DNA of 64,000 nt, from the NCBI GenBank assembly GCA_021741205.1, contig JAIOYI010000006.1, positions 1 to 64,000 on the forward strand, read 5' to 3'. The notes beneath the pieces are model-generated. The model did no database searches. It worked only from the letters and a program-made list of their open reading frames with translations, and had not been told where the DNA came from. This document shows positions 1 to 10,068 of this stretch, piece after piece. The stretch is from Emcibacter sp. GTDB taxonomy: Bacteria > Pseudomonadota > Alphaproteobacteria > Sphingomonadales > Emcibacteraceae. How positions within the stretch are numbered: position 1 is the stretch's first letter; the number at the start of each line of letters is the position of its first letter. The position numbers and the translations under genes are program-made.

Positions 1-1
1 A

Positions 2-109
2 ATCAGTCGCCTTATTCATGTTAATCTGTTCGCCAGACGCGACTTGCGCGATCTTCTCAAACCGCCGAAAGAACCGGATAGGCCAACCGAACAATGGAGG
101 CTATTATGA
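2..109 (+). pseudogene. C-terminal fragment of a putative transposase (truncated by window start)
   Basis: Frame 2 reads ISRLIHVNLFARRDLRDLLKPPKEPDRPTEQWRLL*, which resembles the C-terminus of IS4-like DDE transposases (..NLFxRRDLxxLLKPP..). Only the last 35 codons are visible. Confidence 0.4.
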
Positions 110-135
110 AAGCGAAAAATAACTGGGACAGCAAT

Positions 136-290
136 GGGTCAGAGTCGATTGATTTTGTTTTTGTGATAGCGGGTTACGTTTTTGCAATGATATGTCCCCT
201 TATTCTTTGTCTTTAATGATGGTAACAGACGATAACGATCAGTGCAAACACCCTTTTTACGGGCATTTGAAAATCAAATGACTCTGACCT
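136..290. repeat. Imperfect inverted-repeat pair, MITE-like or IS-end-like
   Basis: Left arm gggtcagagtcgattgatttt (136-156); right arm aaaatcaaatgactctgacct (270-290), whose reverse complement is aggtcagagtcatttgatttt. Confidence 0.5.
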
Positions 291-415
291 CATTTATCTT
301 TGACTCTTGAAATAGATAGAGACCCCGACGCGATTACCAGACATCGCTATGCTCGTCTGTTGACCTTCGCTTTGCTTGGTCCCGAAAGCCTTCGTTCCCG
401 ATGAAGATATCCATT

Positions 416-442
416 AAAAAAAGCCGACCTAAAGGCCGACTT
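416..442 (-). terminator. Intrinsic terminator downstream of tRNA-Arg
   Basis: Minus strand AGTCGGCCT-TT-AGGTCGGCT followed by TTTTTT. The 9-bp stem uses two G-U pairs. Confidence 0.6.
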
Positions 443-449
443 GTTTTAA

Positions 450-526
450 TGGTGATCCCGACGCGATTCGAACGCGTGGCCCCCAGATTAGGAATCTGGT
501 GCTCTATCCTGCTGAGCTACGGGATC
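450..526 (-). tRNA. tRNA-Arg (anticodon CCT)
   Basis: Minus strand GATCCCG-TA-GCTC...CCAGA-TTCCTAA-TCTGG...GCG-TTCGAAT-CGC...CGGGATC-A-CCA; complete cloverleaf with encoded CCA. Confidence 0.95.
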
Positions 527-598
527 ACAATGGTCGATTGTTTATCACAGGAGTTTGCCTCCTGCAACCAAGCTCTTATGAAATTTTGGGAAAAAAAA

Positions 599-686
599 TG
601 GTGCGGTCGAGAAGACTCGAACTTCCACGGGATATTATCCCACAGCGACCTCAACGCTGCGCGTCTACCAATTCCGCCACGACCGC
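599..686 (-). tRNA. tRNA-Leu (anticodon GAG)
   Basis: Minus strand GCGGTCGTGGCGGAATTGGTAGACGC GCAGCG-TTGAGGT-CGCTG, long variable arm, GTTCGAGTC, CGACCGC-A-CCA; class II tRNA. Confidence 0.95.
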
Positions 687-788
687 ACACTTAAAACATT
701 TGGTAGCATCAAAACTTTAGTTTAAGAGTTGACTGAGGGTGAAGTAACAAAGTGCAACGGATTTAGCAAGAGCAAATCTTTGCAAAGA

Positions 789-1517
789 TCAAATATTTTC
801 GCCAATATGGATACCACATTCTGTTTTATCCTGTCCCGCCCAACGTCCCATGCGTCTGTCCTGTCCAATCTCGACCCTTGCCGTACAGGGCATGCAGCCA
901 ATAGAGGGGTATCCCTGATCAATAAGTGGGTGTCTTGGCAGGTTTTTATCCGCAATGATTTTATCCAATTCCGTCTGATTCCAATCGGCCAAAGGATTAA
1001 TCTTAAATTTTGAACCGTCCTGTTCAATATGAGGGATATTGCCCCTCTCCTTAGTTTGAAATCTTTTGCGGCCCGTAATCCACGCCCCATATCCATTCAT
1101 GGCACGGGCCAGTGGACGTACCTTACGCAGGTCACAGCAAGCATCCGTATCTCTTGTCCAAAGCAGCCCGTTTTTATCTTCATTTGCAATTTCTAAAGGG
1201 TCTGGCTTTACAGTAATTATATTGGAGAGTCCCAAGGCTTTTGCCACATCATTTTGATATCTTACAGTTTCGCCAAATAATTTTTGAGTATTGATAAATA
1301 TAATCGGTGTGGCGGGATTTACTTGTGCCACCATATCAAGCAATACGATTGACTCCGCCCCAAAGGAAGACACGAGAGAAATGTTGCCCTTAAATTCCTT
1401 GTTTATCATGGCATCAAGCAGATCAAGGCTATTCAAATGGCCATAGTGAGACATTAGAAAATTAATATCTCTTGTCGTTTGATCCGATTTCATTTTTGTG
1501 TTTGTGGCGATCATCAT
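789..1517 (-). CDS. cysH: Phosphoadenylyl/adenylyl-sulfate reductase (CysH family)
   Basis: PAPS reductase motifs (VSSFGAESIVLLDMV, CCDLRKVRPL, IGCMPCT, ECGIH). The ORF extends to 1601, but the N-terminal extension looks non-coding; the start is probably the MMIATNT Met. Confidence 0.85.
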   Translation of the reverse strand: MMIATNTKMKSDQTTRDINFLMSHYGHLNSLDLLDAMINKEFKGNISLVSSFGAESIVLLDMVAQVNPATPIIFINTQKLFGETVRYQNDVAKALGLSNIITVKPDPLEIANEDKNGLLWTRDTDACCDLRKVRPLARAMNGYGAWITGRKRFQTKERGNIPHIEQDGSKFKINPLADWNQTELDKIIADKNLPRHPLIDQGYPSIGCMPCTARVEIGQDRRMGRWAGQDKTECGIHIGENI

Positions 1518-1697
1518 AAAACTCAGCAAATTATTTAACTGTAATTTAGTGATAAAATATCGATAAATCAAGATTTCAATGTATATATTTATATTATACA
1601 CTATTTATAATGTTTAATATGCTCGAATAATAGGGTAAGTGAACTTAAAGTTATAAATCCACAAACATCTATATCCTATTAATTTTAAAGGGGTATA

Positions 1698-1940
1698 TTA
1701 ATTTCTCTGATAGTTCTTAACACTTTGAAGTATATTGACCGCTACATTTTCACCAACGACCATAATCTCACCTTTGGCGATCAATTCGCCATTTGCGTAT
1801 ATTTTAACGGGTTGATCTTGTCTTCCCTCAAGTTCGATAACCGCACCGCGACCCAATTTCAACAATTGTTTAATGGGCAACATAGTTTGACCAAGTACAA
1901 CGGTTAATTCCACATTTACATCGTCAATGGCCTGTGACAT
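1698..1940 (-). CDS. fliN: Flagellar motor switch protein FliN (SpoA domain)
   Basis: VNVELTVVLGQTMLPIKQLLKLGRGAVIELEG...VKIYANGELIAKGEIMVVGENVAVNI is a classic FliN SpoA domain. Confidence 0.88.
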   Translation of the reverse strand: MSQAIDDVNVELTVVLGQTMLPIKQLLKLGRGAVIELEGRQDQPVKIYANGELIAKGEIMVVGENVAVNILQSVKNYQRN

Positions 1941-2041
1941 TTATCATTTTATCCTTAAGTAATATGGTAATATTGGCTATAAGTCATAGTATGAAATAGC
2001 ATAGTTACGATTCAATTAACAGGTCAATTAACAGGAAAAGC

Positions 2042-2695
2042 ATGCAAAAGACCAAAAATAAAAAATTTCCCATAGAATGGAAAATAAGTGACGGTTTGAC
2101 GCCATACGAGGACGCTCTAGCCATTATGGAACATCGGGTTTGTGCCATTCATGAAGGCCATGCCCCTGAGCTTATCTGGTTTTTAGAGCACCCGCCCCTC
2201 TATACGGCGGGAACATCGGCAAAGGGTGAAGATCTTTTGTGGCCTGATCAATTTCCTGTTTATGATGTTGGCCGTGGCGGACAATATACCTATCATGGCC
2301 CAGGCCAACGGGTCGTTTACGTTATGCTTGATTTGACAAAACGGGGACGAGATGTCCGAAAATATGTACAAAATCTGGAGCAATGGATTATTGACAGCCT
2401 TGCGGTATTCAACGTCATTGCCGAAAGACGTGAGGGGCGCATTGGTGTTTGGGTCACACATGATAATGGGGTTGAGGAAAAGATCGCCGCTATTGGGGTT
2501 CGGGTTCGAAAATGGGTGAGCTTTCATGGAATTTGTATCAATGTTGACCCCGATCTTGAGCATTACAAGGGTATTGTCCCTTGCGGTATTGCCGAACATG
2601 GGGTGACGTCTCTCAGAGATCTTGGGCTATCTGTTACCATGAAGGAGCTTGACCATATCCTCAAACTAAAATGGGATGAAATTTTCCAATCATAA
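2042..2695 (+). CDS. lipB: Octanoyltransferase (lipoyl synthesis)
   Basis: [59 protein letters not shown]; LipB motifs. Confidence 0.95.
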   Translation: MQKTKNKKFPIEWKISDGLTPYEDALAIMEHRVCAIHEGHAPELIWFLEHPPLYTAGTSAKGEDLLWPDQFPVYDVGRGGQYTYHGPGQRVVYVMLDLTKRGRDVRKYVQNLEQWIIDSLAVFNVIAERREGRIGVWVTHDNGVEEKIAAIGVRVRKWVSFHGICINVDPDLEHYKGIVPCGIAEHGVTSLRDLGLSVTMKELDHILKLKWDEIFQS

Positions 2696-2699
2696 AACT

Positions 2700-3014
2700 T
2701 TAGTTTCTTCTGGCGTCCACATCAACGGTAGGTTTTTGAACAAAGCCTTTTGGTGTGATCCCTATCGCTTCAAAAATTTCAATATTGCTCACAATTGCCC
2801 TTTCCGGCCCCTTTGAACAAAGCTCAACCATCTGATCTACAAGATTTTCTGGTCCAACAATCAAGGTTTCAACCGTACCATCAGCACGATTTCTGACCCA
2901 GCCATCAAGATCAAGTTTCTGTGCATTTTCCACCGTCCATGCCCTGAAAAATACACCCTGAACACGTCCTGAAATGATGAGCCGAGCGGCTTTGTAACCG
3001 TCTTCTAACATCAT
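2700..3014 (-). CDS. Acylphosphatase
   Basis: ARLIISGRVQGVFFRAWTVENAQKLDLDGWVRNRADGTVE; acylphosphatase signature. Confidence 0.93.
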   Translation of the reverse strand: MMLEDGYKAARLIISGRVQGVFFRAWTVENAQKLDLDGWVRNRADGTVETLIVGPENLVDQMVELCSKGPERAIVSNIEIFEAIGITPKGFVQKPTVDVDARRN

Positions 3015-4996
3015 TCAAATTCTATGATAACCTGATCAACCGCAAGACTGTCCCCTGCTTTGGCTGATACTTTCTTTACGACGGCATCTTTTTCCGCCCG
3101 CAGAATATTTTCCATTTTCATGGCTTCCACCACACATAAAATTTGCCCAGCCTTTATCTCATCTCCTTCATTCACATTAATGGCAATAATAAGTCCAGGC
3201 ATGGGACAAAGCAGAAAATTAGACATATCAGGTGGCATTTTAACAGGCATAAGAGCCGCAAGCTCCGCCTCCCGAGTTGTTCGAACATGGACTTTTTCCG
3301 TGGCACCATTATAGGATAATAGATATCCATCAAGAAGTTTATCAACTTCGACACATACTGGAATGTCATTAACTGTACCTTCGAACATAGGCATGCCAGG
3401 CAACCATTCACTTTGAATATCTAAGGTCTTGTCCATACATTGAACCGCACAGCCATCATCCGTTATAAAGAAAGAGGCGGGAATATTTCCGCCACCGATG
3501 GATATCATCCAATTATCAGAAAAATTTGGGGCATCTTCGTTTGTTTTTCCTGAAATTTGGGACTGGCGACCAATTTCAAAGGAATGAACGGTTTGGGCGA
3601 CGGCAATCATGGCAAGCTTTGTTTCGCTTGTTAATGTACCGCCCGAAAAGCCATCTGGATATTCTTCTGCAATGTAATTTGTTGTGATGTTGCCTGATTG
3701 AAAACGCTTACTGTTTAGAACATCGGCAAGAAAAGCAATATTATGACCAACTCCCCGAATATAATAACGGTCCAACGCCGTTTTCATGTGAGCAATGGCC
3801 TGATCCCTATTTTCACCATAAGTGACAAGTTTGGCAATCATGGGGTCATAATACATGCTGATTTCAGAGCCTTCGTAGATGCCTGTATCCACACGAACAT
3901 TTTCTGTCTCATCGGGCGGTGAGTATTTGACCACCCGTCCAATGGAGGGCAGAAAGCCACGAATAGGATCTTCGGCATAAATTCGGCTTTCCATTGCCCA
4001 GCCCGTCAGAGTAACGTCATCTTGGCAAAAGGATAATTTTTCTCCATTGGCCACACGGATCATCTGTTCGACCAGATCAATACCCGTAATGAGCTCGGTT
4101 ACGGGATGTTCGACCTGAAGTCTTGTATTCATTTCCAGGAAATAAAAATTACGGTTTTTGTCAACTATAAATTCAACTGTTCCTGCGGATTGATATTCAA
4201 CTTCCTTCGACAGCGCAACGGCCTGTTCGCCCATGCTTTTTCTGGTGGCCGCATCAATAAAGGGGCTTGGTGCTTCCTCAATGACCTTTTGGTGGCGGCG
4301 CTGAATAGAGCACTCCCGTTCCCCCAGATAGACCACATTGCCATGGCCATCCCCCAAGACTTGAATTTCAATATGACGAGGTTCTTCGATATATTTCTCG
4401 ATAAAGACACGATCATCACCAAAGCTTGAAATGGCTTCACCAGTGGCCGATGTAAAGCCTTCTGCGGCTTGCTTGTCATTATAAGCAACCCGCATTCCCT
4501 TGCCTCCGCCCCCTGCAGATGCTTTTATCATGACGGGATAGCCAATATCGCTTGCAATTTTTACGGCATGAGCCGTATCTTTGATAATATCCGTACTGCC
4601 CGGAACTGTATTGACCCCAGCCTTTGCAGCAAATTTTTTGGATTCAATTTTATCGCCCATAACACCGATGGCTTTTACCTCTGGCCCGATAAAAACAATA
4701 TTATTTTCTTTGAGTTTTTTGCAAAATTCCGCATTTTCTGAAAGAAATCCGTAACCGGGATGAATGGCCTCGGCACCAGTTTTCTGAGCAGCGGCTATAA
4801 TTTTATCCGCAATAAGATAGCTTTCAGAAGCAGGAGACGCACCAATATAAACCTTTTCATCGGCCATCAAAACATGTAATGCCTCCGCATCGGCATCGGA
4901 ATAAACCGCAACCGTTTTAATACCCATTTTGCGGGCTGTCTTAATGACACGGCAGGCGATTTCACCGCGGTTTGCAATTAGTATTTTTGAAAACAT
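3011..4996 (-). CDS. pccA: Propionyl-CoA carboxylase alpha subunit (biotin carboxylase + BCCP)
   Basis: Biotin carboxylase start (MFSKILIANRGEIACRVIKTARKMG) and C-terminal biotinyl site VVEAMKMEN; adjacent to the carboxyltransferase gene. Confidence 0.92.
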   Translation of the reverse strand: MFSKILIANRGEIACRVIKTARKMGIKTVAVYSDADAEALHVLMADEKVYIGASPASESYLIADKIIAAAQKTGAEAIHPGYGFLSENAEFCKKLKENNIVFIGPEVKAIGVMGDKIESKKFAAKAGVNTVPGSTDIIKDTAHAVKIASDIGYPVMIKASAGGGGKGMRVAYNDKQAAEGFTSATGEAISSFGDDRVFIEKYIEEPRHIEIQVLGDGHGNVVYLGERECSIQRRHQKVIEEAPSPFIDAATRKSMGEQAVALSKEVEYQSAGTVEFIVDKNRNFYFLEMNTRLQVEHPVTELITGIDLVEQMIRVANGEKLSFCQDDVTLTGWAMESRIYAEDPIRGFLPSIGRVVKYSPPDETENVRVDTGIYEGSEISMYYDPMIAKLVTYGENRDQAIAHMKTALDRYYIRGVGHNIAFLADVLNSKRFQSGNITTNYIAEEYPDGFSGGTLTSETKLAMIAVAQTVHSFEIGRQSQISGKTNEDAPNFSDNWMISIGGGNIPASFFITDDGCAVQCMDKTLDIQSEWLPGMPMFEGTVNDIPVCVEVDKLLDGYLLSYNGATEKVHVRTTREAELAALMPVKMPPDMSNFLLCPMPGLIIAINVNEGDEIKAGQILCVVEAMKMENILRAEKDAVVKKVSAKAGDSLAVDQVIIEFE

Positions 4997-5017
4997 AGTT
5001 TTTACTCACTTCAATGC

Positions 5018-6550
5018 TTAGAGCGGAATATTATCGTGTTTTTTCCACGGATTACTGAGTTCTTTATTCTTCAGCATACGCAGCCCCCGTGCAATCCTGC
5101 GCCGTGAGGCATGGGGCATAATAATATCATCGACATATCCCCTCCCCGCTGCAACAAAAGGATTTGCAAATTTATCTGAATATTCCTTGGTTCTGGCCTC
5201 GATCTTTGCCGCATCACCTATGTCCGCTCTAAATATGATTTCCACGGCGCCCTTGGCACCCATCACGGCAATCTCAGCCGTGGGCCAAGTAAAATTCAAA
5301 TCCCCCCGAAGATGTTTTGAGGCCATAACATCATAGGCCCCGCCGTATGCCTTACGGGTGATAATGGTAATTTTTGGCACCGTTGCCTCCCCGTAAGCAA
5401 AGAGCAATTTAGCACCTTGTTTAATAATACCATTAAATTCCTGCTGCGTACCTGGCAAAAAGCCCGGCACGTCAACAAATGTTACGATGGGAATGTTAAA
5501 ACAATCACAAAAACGGACAAAACGTGCTGCCTTTCGAGAGGCATTAATATCCAGACATCCTGCAAGAACCATGGGTTGATTGGCAACAAAGCCTACTGTC
5601 TGTCCTTCTATACGTCCAAATCCTGTTATAATATTTTTGGCATAATCTGGTTGTATTTCAAAAAAATCGCCCTCATCAATCACTTTTTTGATCAATTCAT
5701 GCATATCATAGGGTTTATTAGGATTATCAGGAATAAGCGTATCTAATGATTTTTCTTCCCGATTTGGAAGATCAAAAGTAGTGAATTTAGGTGATTTTTC
5801 ACGGTTATTAGCTGGCAAGAAATCCACGAGACGCCTCACCTGTTTTAAGGTTACTACATCATTGTCAAAGGCTGCATCTGCGACACTTGATTTGGTGGTG
5901 TGGGTTATTGCTCCGCCAAGTTCTTCTTGGGTTACGGTTTCATTGGTTACGGTTTTGACCACATCGGGGCCTGTAACAAACATATAGGAGCTGTCCTTGA
6001 CCATAAAAATGAAATCAGTCATGGCAGGAGAATATACCGCACCACCAGCACATGGCCCCATAATCACTGATATTTGCGGAACAACGCCTGATGCCATAAT
6101 ATTTTTCTGAAAAACCTCCGCATATCCGGCTAAGGCTGCAACGCCCTCTTGAATGCGGGCACCGCCAGAATCATTTAAGCCTATAACGGGGGCGCCAACC
6201 GTCATGGCCATATCCATTATTTTGCAAATTTTTTCCGCATGGGTCTCGGAAAGTGATCCACCAAAAACAGTAAAATCCTGACTGAATATAAAAACAAGGC
6301 GGCCATTAACGGTACCAGACCCAATGACAACACCGTCACCAGAGATTTTTTGTTTATCCATACCAAAATCTACGGAACGATGTTCCATAAACATATCATA
6401 TTCTTCAAAACTGTTTGGATCGACTAATATTTCAATGCGTTCTCGCGCCGTGAGCTTGCCTTTTTTATGTTGAGCCTCAATACGGGCATCACCGCCACCC
6501 AATCGGGCTTGATTACGTTTTTCTTCTAATTTTGCTAGGATTTCCTGCAT
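5018..6550 (-). CDS. pccB: Propionyl-CoA carboxylase beta subunit
   Basis: Acyl-CoA carboxyltransferase sequence ([35 protein letters not shown]...ends [12 protein letters not shown]). Confidence 0.93.
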   Translation of the reverse strand: MQEILAKLEEKRNQARLGGGDARIEAQHKKGKLTARERIEILVDPNSFEEYDMFMEHRSVDFGMDKQKISGDGVVIGSGTVNGRLVFIFSQDFTVFGGSLSETHAEKICKIMDMAMTVGAPVIGLNDSGGARIQEGVAALAGYAEVFQKNIMASGVVPQISVIMGPCAGGAVYSPAMTDFIFMVKDSSYMFVTGPDVVKTVTNETVTQEELGGAITHTTKSSVADAAFDNDVVTLKQVRRLVDFLPANNREKSPKFTTFDLPNREEKSLDTLIPDNPNKPYDMHELIKKVIDEGDFFEIQPDYAKNIITGFGRIEGQTVGFVANQPMVLAGCLDINASRKAARFVRFCDCFNIPIVTFVDVPGFLPGTQQEFNGIIKQGAKLLFAYGEATVPKITIITRKAYGGAYDVMASKHLRGDLNFTWPTAEIAVMGAKGAVEIIFRADIGDAAKIEARTKEYSDKFANPFVAAGRGYVDDIIMPHASRRRIARGLRMLKNKELSNPWKKHDNIPL

Positions 6551-6656
6551 GTCATCCTCTAATATTTAACAGTTTATAATTACAGAAATGATATTTCTTT
6601 ACTCATGAGTAACATTATTTATTTTAGAAAGTCAATTCAATATTATGGTGTAAATT

Positions 6657-7634
6657 TCATGGTATTGTAACAATAACTTTTCCTAATGACGTACGATTAC
6701 GCAAGGCTCGGATGGCATCAGCTGTTTTTTCTAGGGGAAATGTCTCACCGATATGAGGGCAAATTTTCCCTTCCTCATACCATTGAAATAATTTATGGGC
6801 TGAGTTTTTTAGAATTTCGGGTTTAAATTGTTTATAGGCCCCCCAATAAAATCCAATTAGTTCTATATTTTTCACCAAAAGATGATTGGCTGGAATTTGC
6901 GGAACTTCACCACTCGCAAAACCAATAATAATCATACGTCCTTCGGGTGCCATAGCCCGAAAGGATTGTTTAAAAACATCACCACCCACAGGATCATATA
7001 CGACATTTGCGCCTTTGCCGTTTGTAAATTCCTTAATTTTATCCCTCACATTTTCATGGGTGTAATTGATGGTGAATTCGGCACCTTTTTCTCGTGCAAG
7101 AGCAAGCTTTTCCTCAGAACCCGCTGTTGCAATGACGCGTGCGCCCATAAGAGCGCCAATTTCCACAGCCGTAAGACCCACCCCGCCTCCTGCTCCGTTA
7201 ACCACAAGCCATTCACCTTTTTTAAGGTGCGCCCGATAATCGAGCGCTACATGACTGGTTCCGTAAGCGACAACAAAAGCTGCTGCATCTGCGAAAGATA
7301 TTTTATCGGACAAGGCGATAAGAGCGCTTTCTGCGACGGCTACTTTTTCTGCAAAACCCCCCCAATTTGTTATGGCTTGTACCCGATCTCCAACTTTCCA
7401 TTCGGTCACTTTTTCACCTACTTCGGAAATGATTCCCGCAACTTCTAGGCCCGGACTAAAGGGTAAGGGCGGTTTTACCTGATAGGTTCCTTCGATCATT
7501 AGAATATCGCCAAAATTAACGGCACAGGCCTTAATATCTATCACTACACTATGTTCATTTGCCTTAGGGTCTTGAACTGTCTCGAGTTTTAAGTTCTCTA
7601 ACGGGCCGTATTCTTGTACGATCATTGCCTTCAT
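6657..7634 (-). CDS. NADPH:quinone oxidoreductase / zinc-type alcohol dehydrogenase-like (MDR family)
   Basis: MDR fold sequence: VNFGDILMIEGTYQVKPPLPFSPGLEVAG, VNGAGGGVGLTAVEIG, NYTHENVRDKIKEFTNGKGANVVYDPVGGD. Confidence 0.88.
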   Translation of the reverse strand: MKAMIVQEYGPLENLKLETVQDPKANEHSVVIDIKACAVNFGDILMIEGTYQVKPPLPFSPGLEVAGIISEVGEKVTEWKVGDRVQAITNWGGFAEKVAVAESALIALSDKISFADAAAFVVAYGTSHVALDYRAHLKKGEWLVVNGAGGGVGLTAVEIGALMGARVIATAGSEEKLALAREKGAEFTINYTHENVRDKIKEFTNGKGANVVYDPVGGDVFKQSFRAMAPEGRMIIIGFASGEVPQIPANHLLVKNIELIGFYWGAYKQFKPEILKNSAHKLFQWYEEGKICPHIGETFPLEKTADAIRALRNRTSLGKVIVTIP

Positions 7635-7808
7635 TTTTATATCCTCATGATTTAATTCCGTGGAATTATTCTAAATATTAATTACACATAGACATTATAT
7701 TCAATCCCAGTATACTGCGCCGAATTTTCATCCTGATGATAGAATATTTTGCATTGCGTCATAAATAGTTTTTTGCATCAGGTTAATCAACTATTTTAGG
7801 TAAAACAA

Positions 7809-9638
7809 ATGTCTCTACGTAATATTGCTATTATCGCCCACGTTGACCACGGAAAAACAACATTGGTTGACACCATGTTCCGTCAAGCAGGTACTTTTCG
7901 TGAAAATCAACGCGTTGATGAACGTGCTATGGATAGCGGTGATCTTGAAAAAGAACGTGGCATCACCATTCTAGCAAAATGTACTTCCATCGAATGGAGA
8001 GAACATCGCATTAATATCGTCGACACACCGGGCCATGCGGATTTTGGCGGAGAAGTGGAACGTATATTAAGTATGGTTGACGGGGTTGTTTTGCTTGTTG
8101 ATGCCGCAGAAGGCCCAATGCCTCAAACAAAATTTGTGACCTCAAAGGCTTTGGCACTTGGTCTGCGTCCGATTGTGGTTATCAATAAGGTGGATAAGGC
8201 AGACAGTCGATCAGATGCGGTACATGACGAAGTATTTGACTTGTTCGCGAGCCTTGATGCCAGTGAAGAACAATTGGATTTTCCAACTCTTTTTGCCTCT
8301 GGCCGTGATGGCTGGGCGGACCGTGAACTTGACGGCCCCCGTGAGAATCTTGATCCTCTTTTGGAAACAATTTTAAGCTATTATGACAAGCCCTCTGTCA
8401 TGACGAAGGAAAATATTGATAAGCCGTTCACGATGCTAGCCACTCTACTTGACCGAGATAATTTCTTGGGTCGTGTGGTTACGGGCCGTGTTCAGAGCGG
8501 TAAAATCACCGTTAATGACCCTATAAAGGTTTTGAATCGACAAGGAAAAGTTGTTGAATCGGGTCGTGCAAGTAAGCTGATGTCTTTCCGTGGCCTTGAC
8601 CGTGTTCCCGTTAATGAGGCTATTGCAGGTGATATTATTTCTATTGCGGGACTTGCGGTTGGTACGGTTGCTAATACATTCTGTGCCCCAGAAGTCACAG
8701 AACCTCTTCAGGCACAACCCATTGATCCACCAACTTTGTCCATGCGTTTCTCTGTTAACGACAGCCCCTTTGCGGGCCGTGAAGGTACAAAAGTAACAAG
8801 CCGTATGATCCGTGATAGACTAGAGCGTGAATCTGAAGGTAATGTGGCAATTCGTATTACGGAAAGTGACTCTAAGGATGGTTTTGAAGTGGCTGGTCGT
8901 GGAGAGCTGCAACTTGGTGTTCTCATTGAGACTATGCGACGTGAGGGTTATGAACTTTCTATTTCGCGCCCTCGGGTTCTTTATAAGAATGACCCCGTAA
9001 CCAATGAGCGTTTAGAACCTTATGAAGATACCGTTATTGATGTTGATGAAGAATATTCCGGCGTTGTGGTGGAAAAAATGAGTTTGCGCAAAGCAGAACT
9101 CACCGATATGCGTTCCAGTGGTGCAGGAAAAACCCGTATTACATTCCTTGCCCCATCACGGGGATTGATCGGTTATCATGGTGAATTTTTAACAGACACC
9201 AAAGGAACTGGCGTTATGAACCGTGTTTATAATAGCTATGGCCCCTATAAAGGACCAATTACTGGACGTAGACTTGGTGTTTTAATAGCCATGGGTACTG
9301 GTAAGGCGGTTGCCTATGCGCTGTGGAATTTGGAAGACCGCGGGGTAATCATGATAAATCCTGGTGAAGACGTGTACGAAGGGATGATTATTGGTGAACA
9401 TAGCCGTGACAATGATCTGGATGTGAATGTCCTTAAAGGAAAACAGCTGACCAATATGCGGGCATCTGGTAAAGATGAAGCTGTTAAGCTTGTTACACCA
9501 CGAAAATTAACATTGGAACAGGCCATTGCCTATATCAATGATGATGAACTGGTAGAGGTAACACCGACAAGCATTCGGTTGCGTAAACGCTTTCTTATTC
9601 CGCATGAACGTAAAAAAGCGGCAAAATCAGTACAATAA
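7809..9638 (+). CDS. typA: Translational GTPase TypA/BipA
   Basis: [47 protein letters not shown]; full-length 609 aa. Confidence 0.97.
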   Translation: MSLRNIAIIAHVDHGKTTLVDTMFRQAGTFRENQRVDERAMDSGDLEKERGITILAKCTSIEWREHRINIVDTPGHADFGGEVERILSMVDGVVLLVDAAEGPMPQTKFVTSKALALGLRPIVVINKVDKADSRSDAVHDEVFDLFASLDASEEQLDFPTLFASGRDGWADRELDGPRENLDPLLETILSYYDKPSVMTKENIDKPFTMLATLLDRDNFLGRVVTGRVQSGKITVNDPIKVLNRQGKVVESGRASKLMSFRGLDRVPVNEAIAGDIISIAGLAVGTVANTFCAPEVTEPLQAQPIDPPTLSMRFSVNDSPFAGREGTKVTSRMIRDRLERESEGNVAIRITESDSKDGFEVAGRGELQLGVLIETMRREGYELSISRPRVLYKNDPVTNERLEPYEDTVIDVDEEYSGVVVEKMSLRKAELTDMRSSGAGKTRITFLAPSRGLIGYHGEFLTDTKGTGVMNRVYNSYGPYKGPITGRRLGVLIAMGTGKAVAYALWNLEDRGVIMINPGEDVYEGMIIGEHSRDNDLDVNVLKGKQLTNMRASGKDEAVKLVTPRKLTLEQAIAYINDDELVEVTPTSIRLRKRFLIPHERKKAAKSVQ

Positions 9639-9715
9639 AATTTGAATTTTTTACCTATCTTTAATCTGTCCTATTTTATAGTGTAATAATAACTATAACG
9701 ACAAGAAGGTATAAA

Positions 9716-9976
9716 ATGACACATTTCTTAGTTACTGATGATAAACCCGATGGTTATAGGCTTGAAGATATCTTAAAAATTATTCGCAAAGATATCTTCC
9801 TGCGCACCACAAAAATCATGGAAGATGACCGCCCAGAGGCTCAGGTTGTTATGGACAATAACGTGAAAATACTTGGTTTATTAAGTGAATCCATTGCCTT
9901 AGCAGAAAATAGTACAACCGTTTTACAAAAAAGTTTTGGGCCATCACGGGACGGCAAACCACGTATAGGGAAATGA
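9716..9976 (+). CDS. Conserved hypothetical small protein (86 aa)
   Basis: Uninterrupted ORF in an otherwise unoccupied interval between typA and hisN; charged, no signal peptide. Family not recognised. Confidence 0.65.
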   Translation: MTHFLVTDDKPDGYRLEDILKIIRKDIFLRTTKIMEDDRPEAQVVMDNNVKILGLLSESIALAENSTTVLQKSFGPSRDGKPRIGK

Positions 9977-10068
9977 TTTTATATATCATTTGATTATCCT
10001 TTGTTCCTTGACAAATGTTCTGTACTATTTGAAATAGATGTACCATTTGATTAAAGGAATATTAAGTT

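Noticed and set aside
401-720. ORFs 401-694 and 499-720 on the + strand
   Set aside because: They run antisense through the two tRNA genes; translated sequence is not protein-like.
722-1096. 124-aa minus-strand ORF and 94-aa plus-strand ORF overlapping cysH
   Set aside because: Overlap the well-supported cysH in other frames; no recognisable domain.
6882-7448. 188-aa plus-strand ORF
   Set aside because: Antisense of the MDR oxidoreductase gene; long only because of codon usage.
10004-10038. TTGACA promoter upstream of hisN
   Set aside because: TTGACA is present, but no convincing -10 at 16-18 bp spacing; not reported as a feature.
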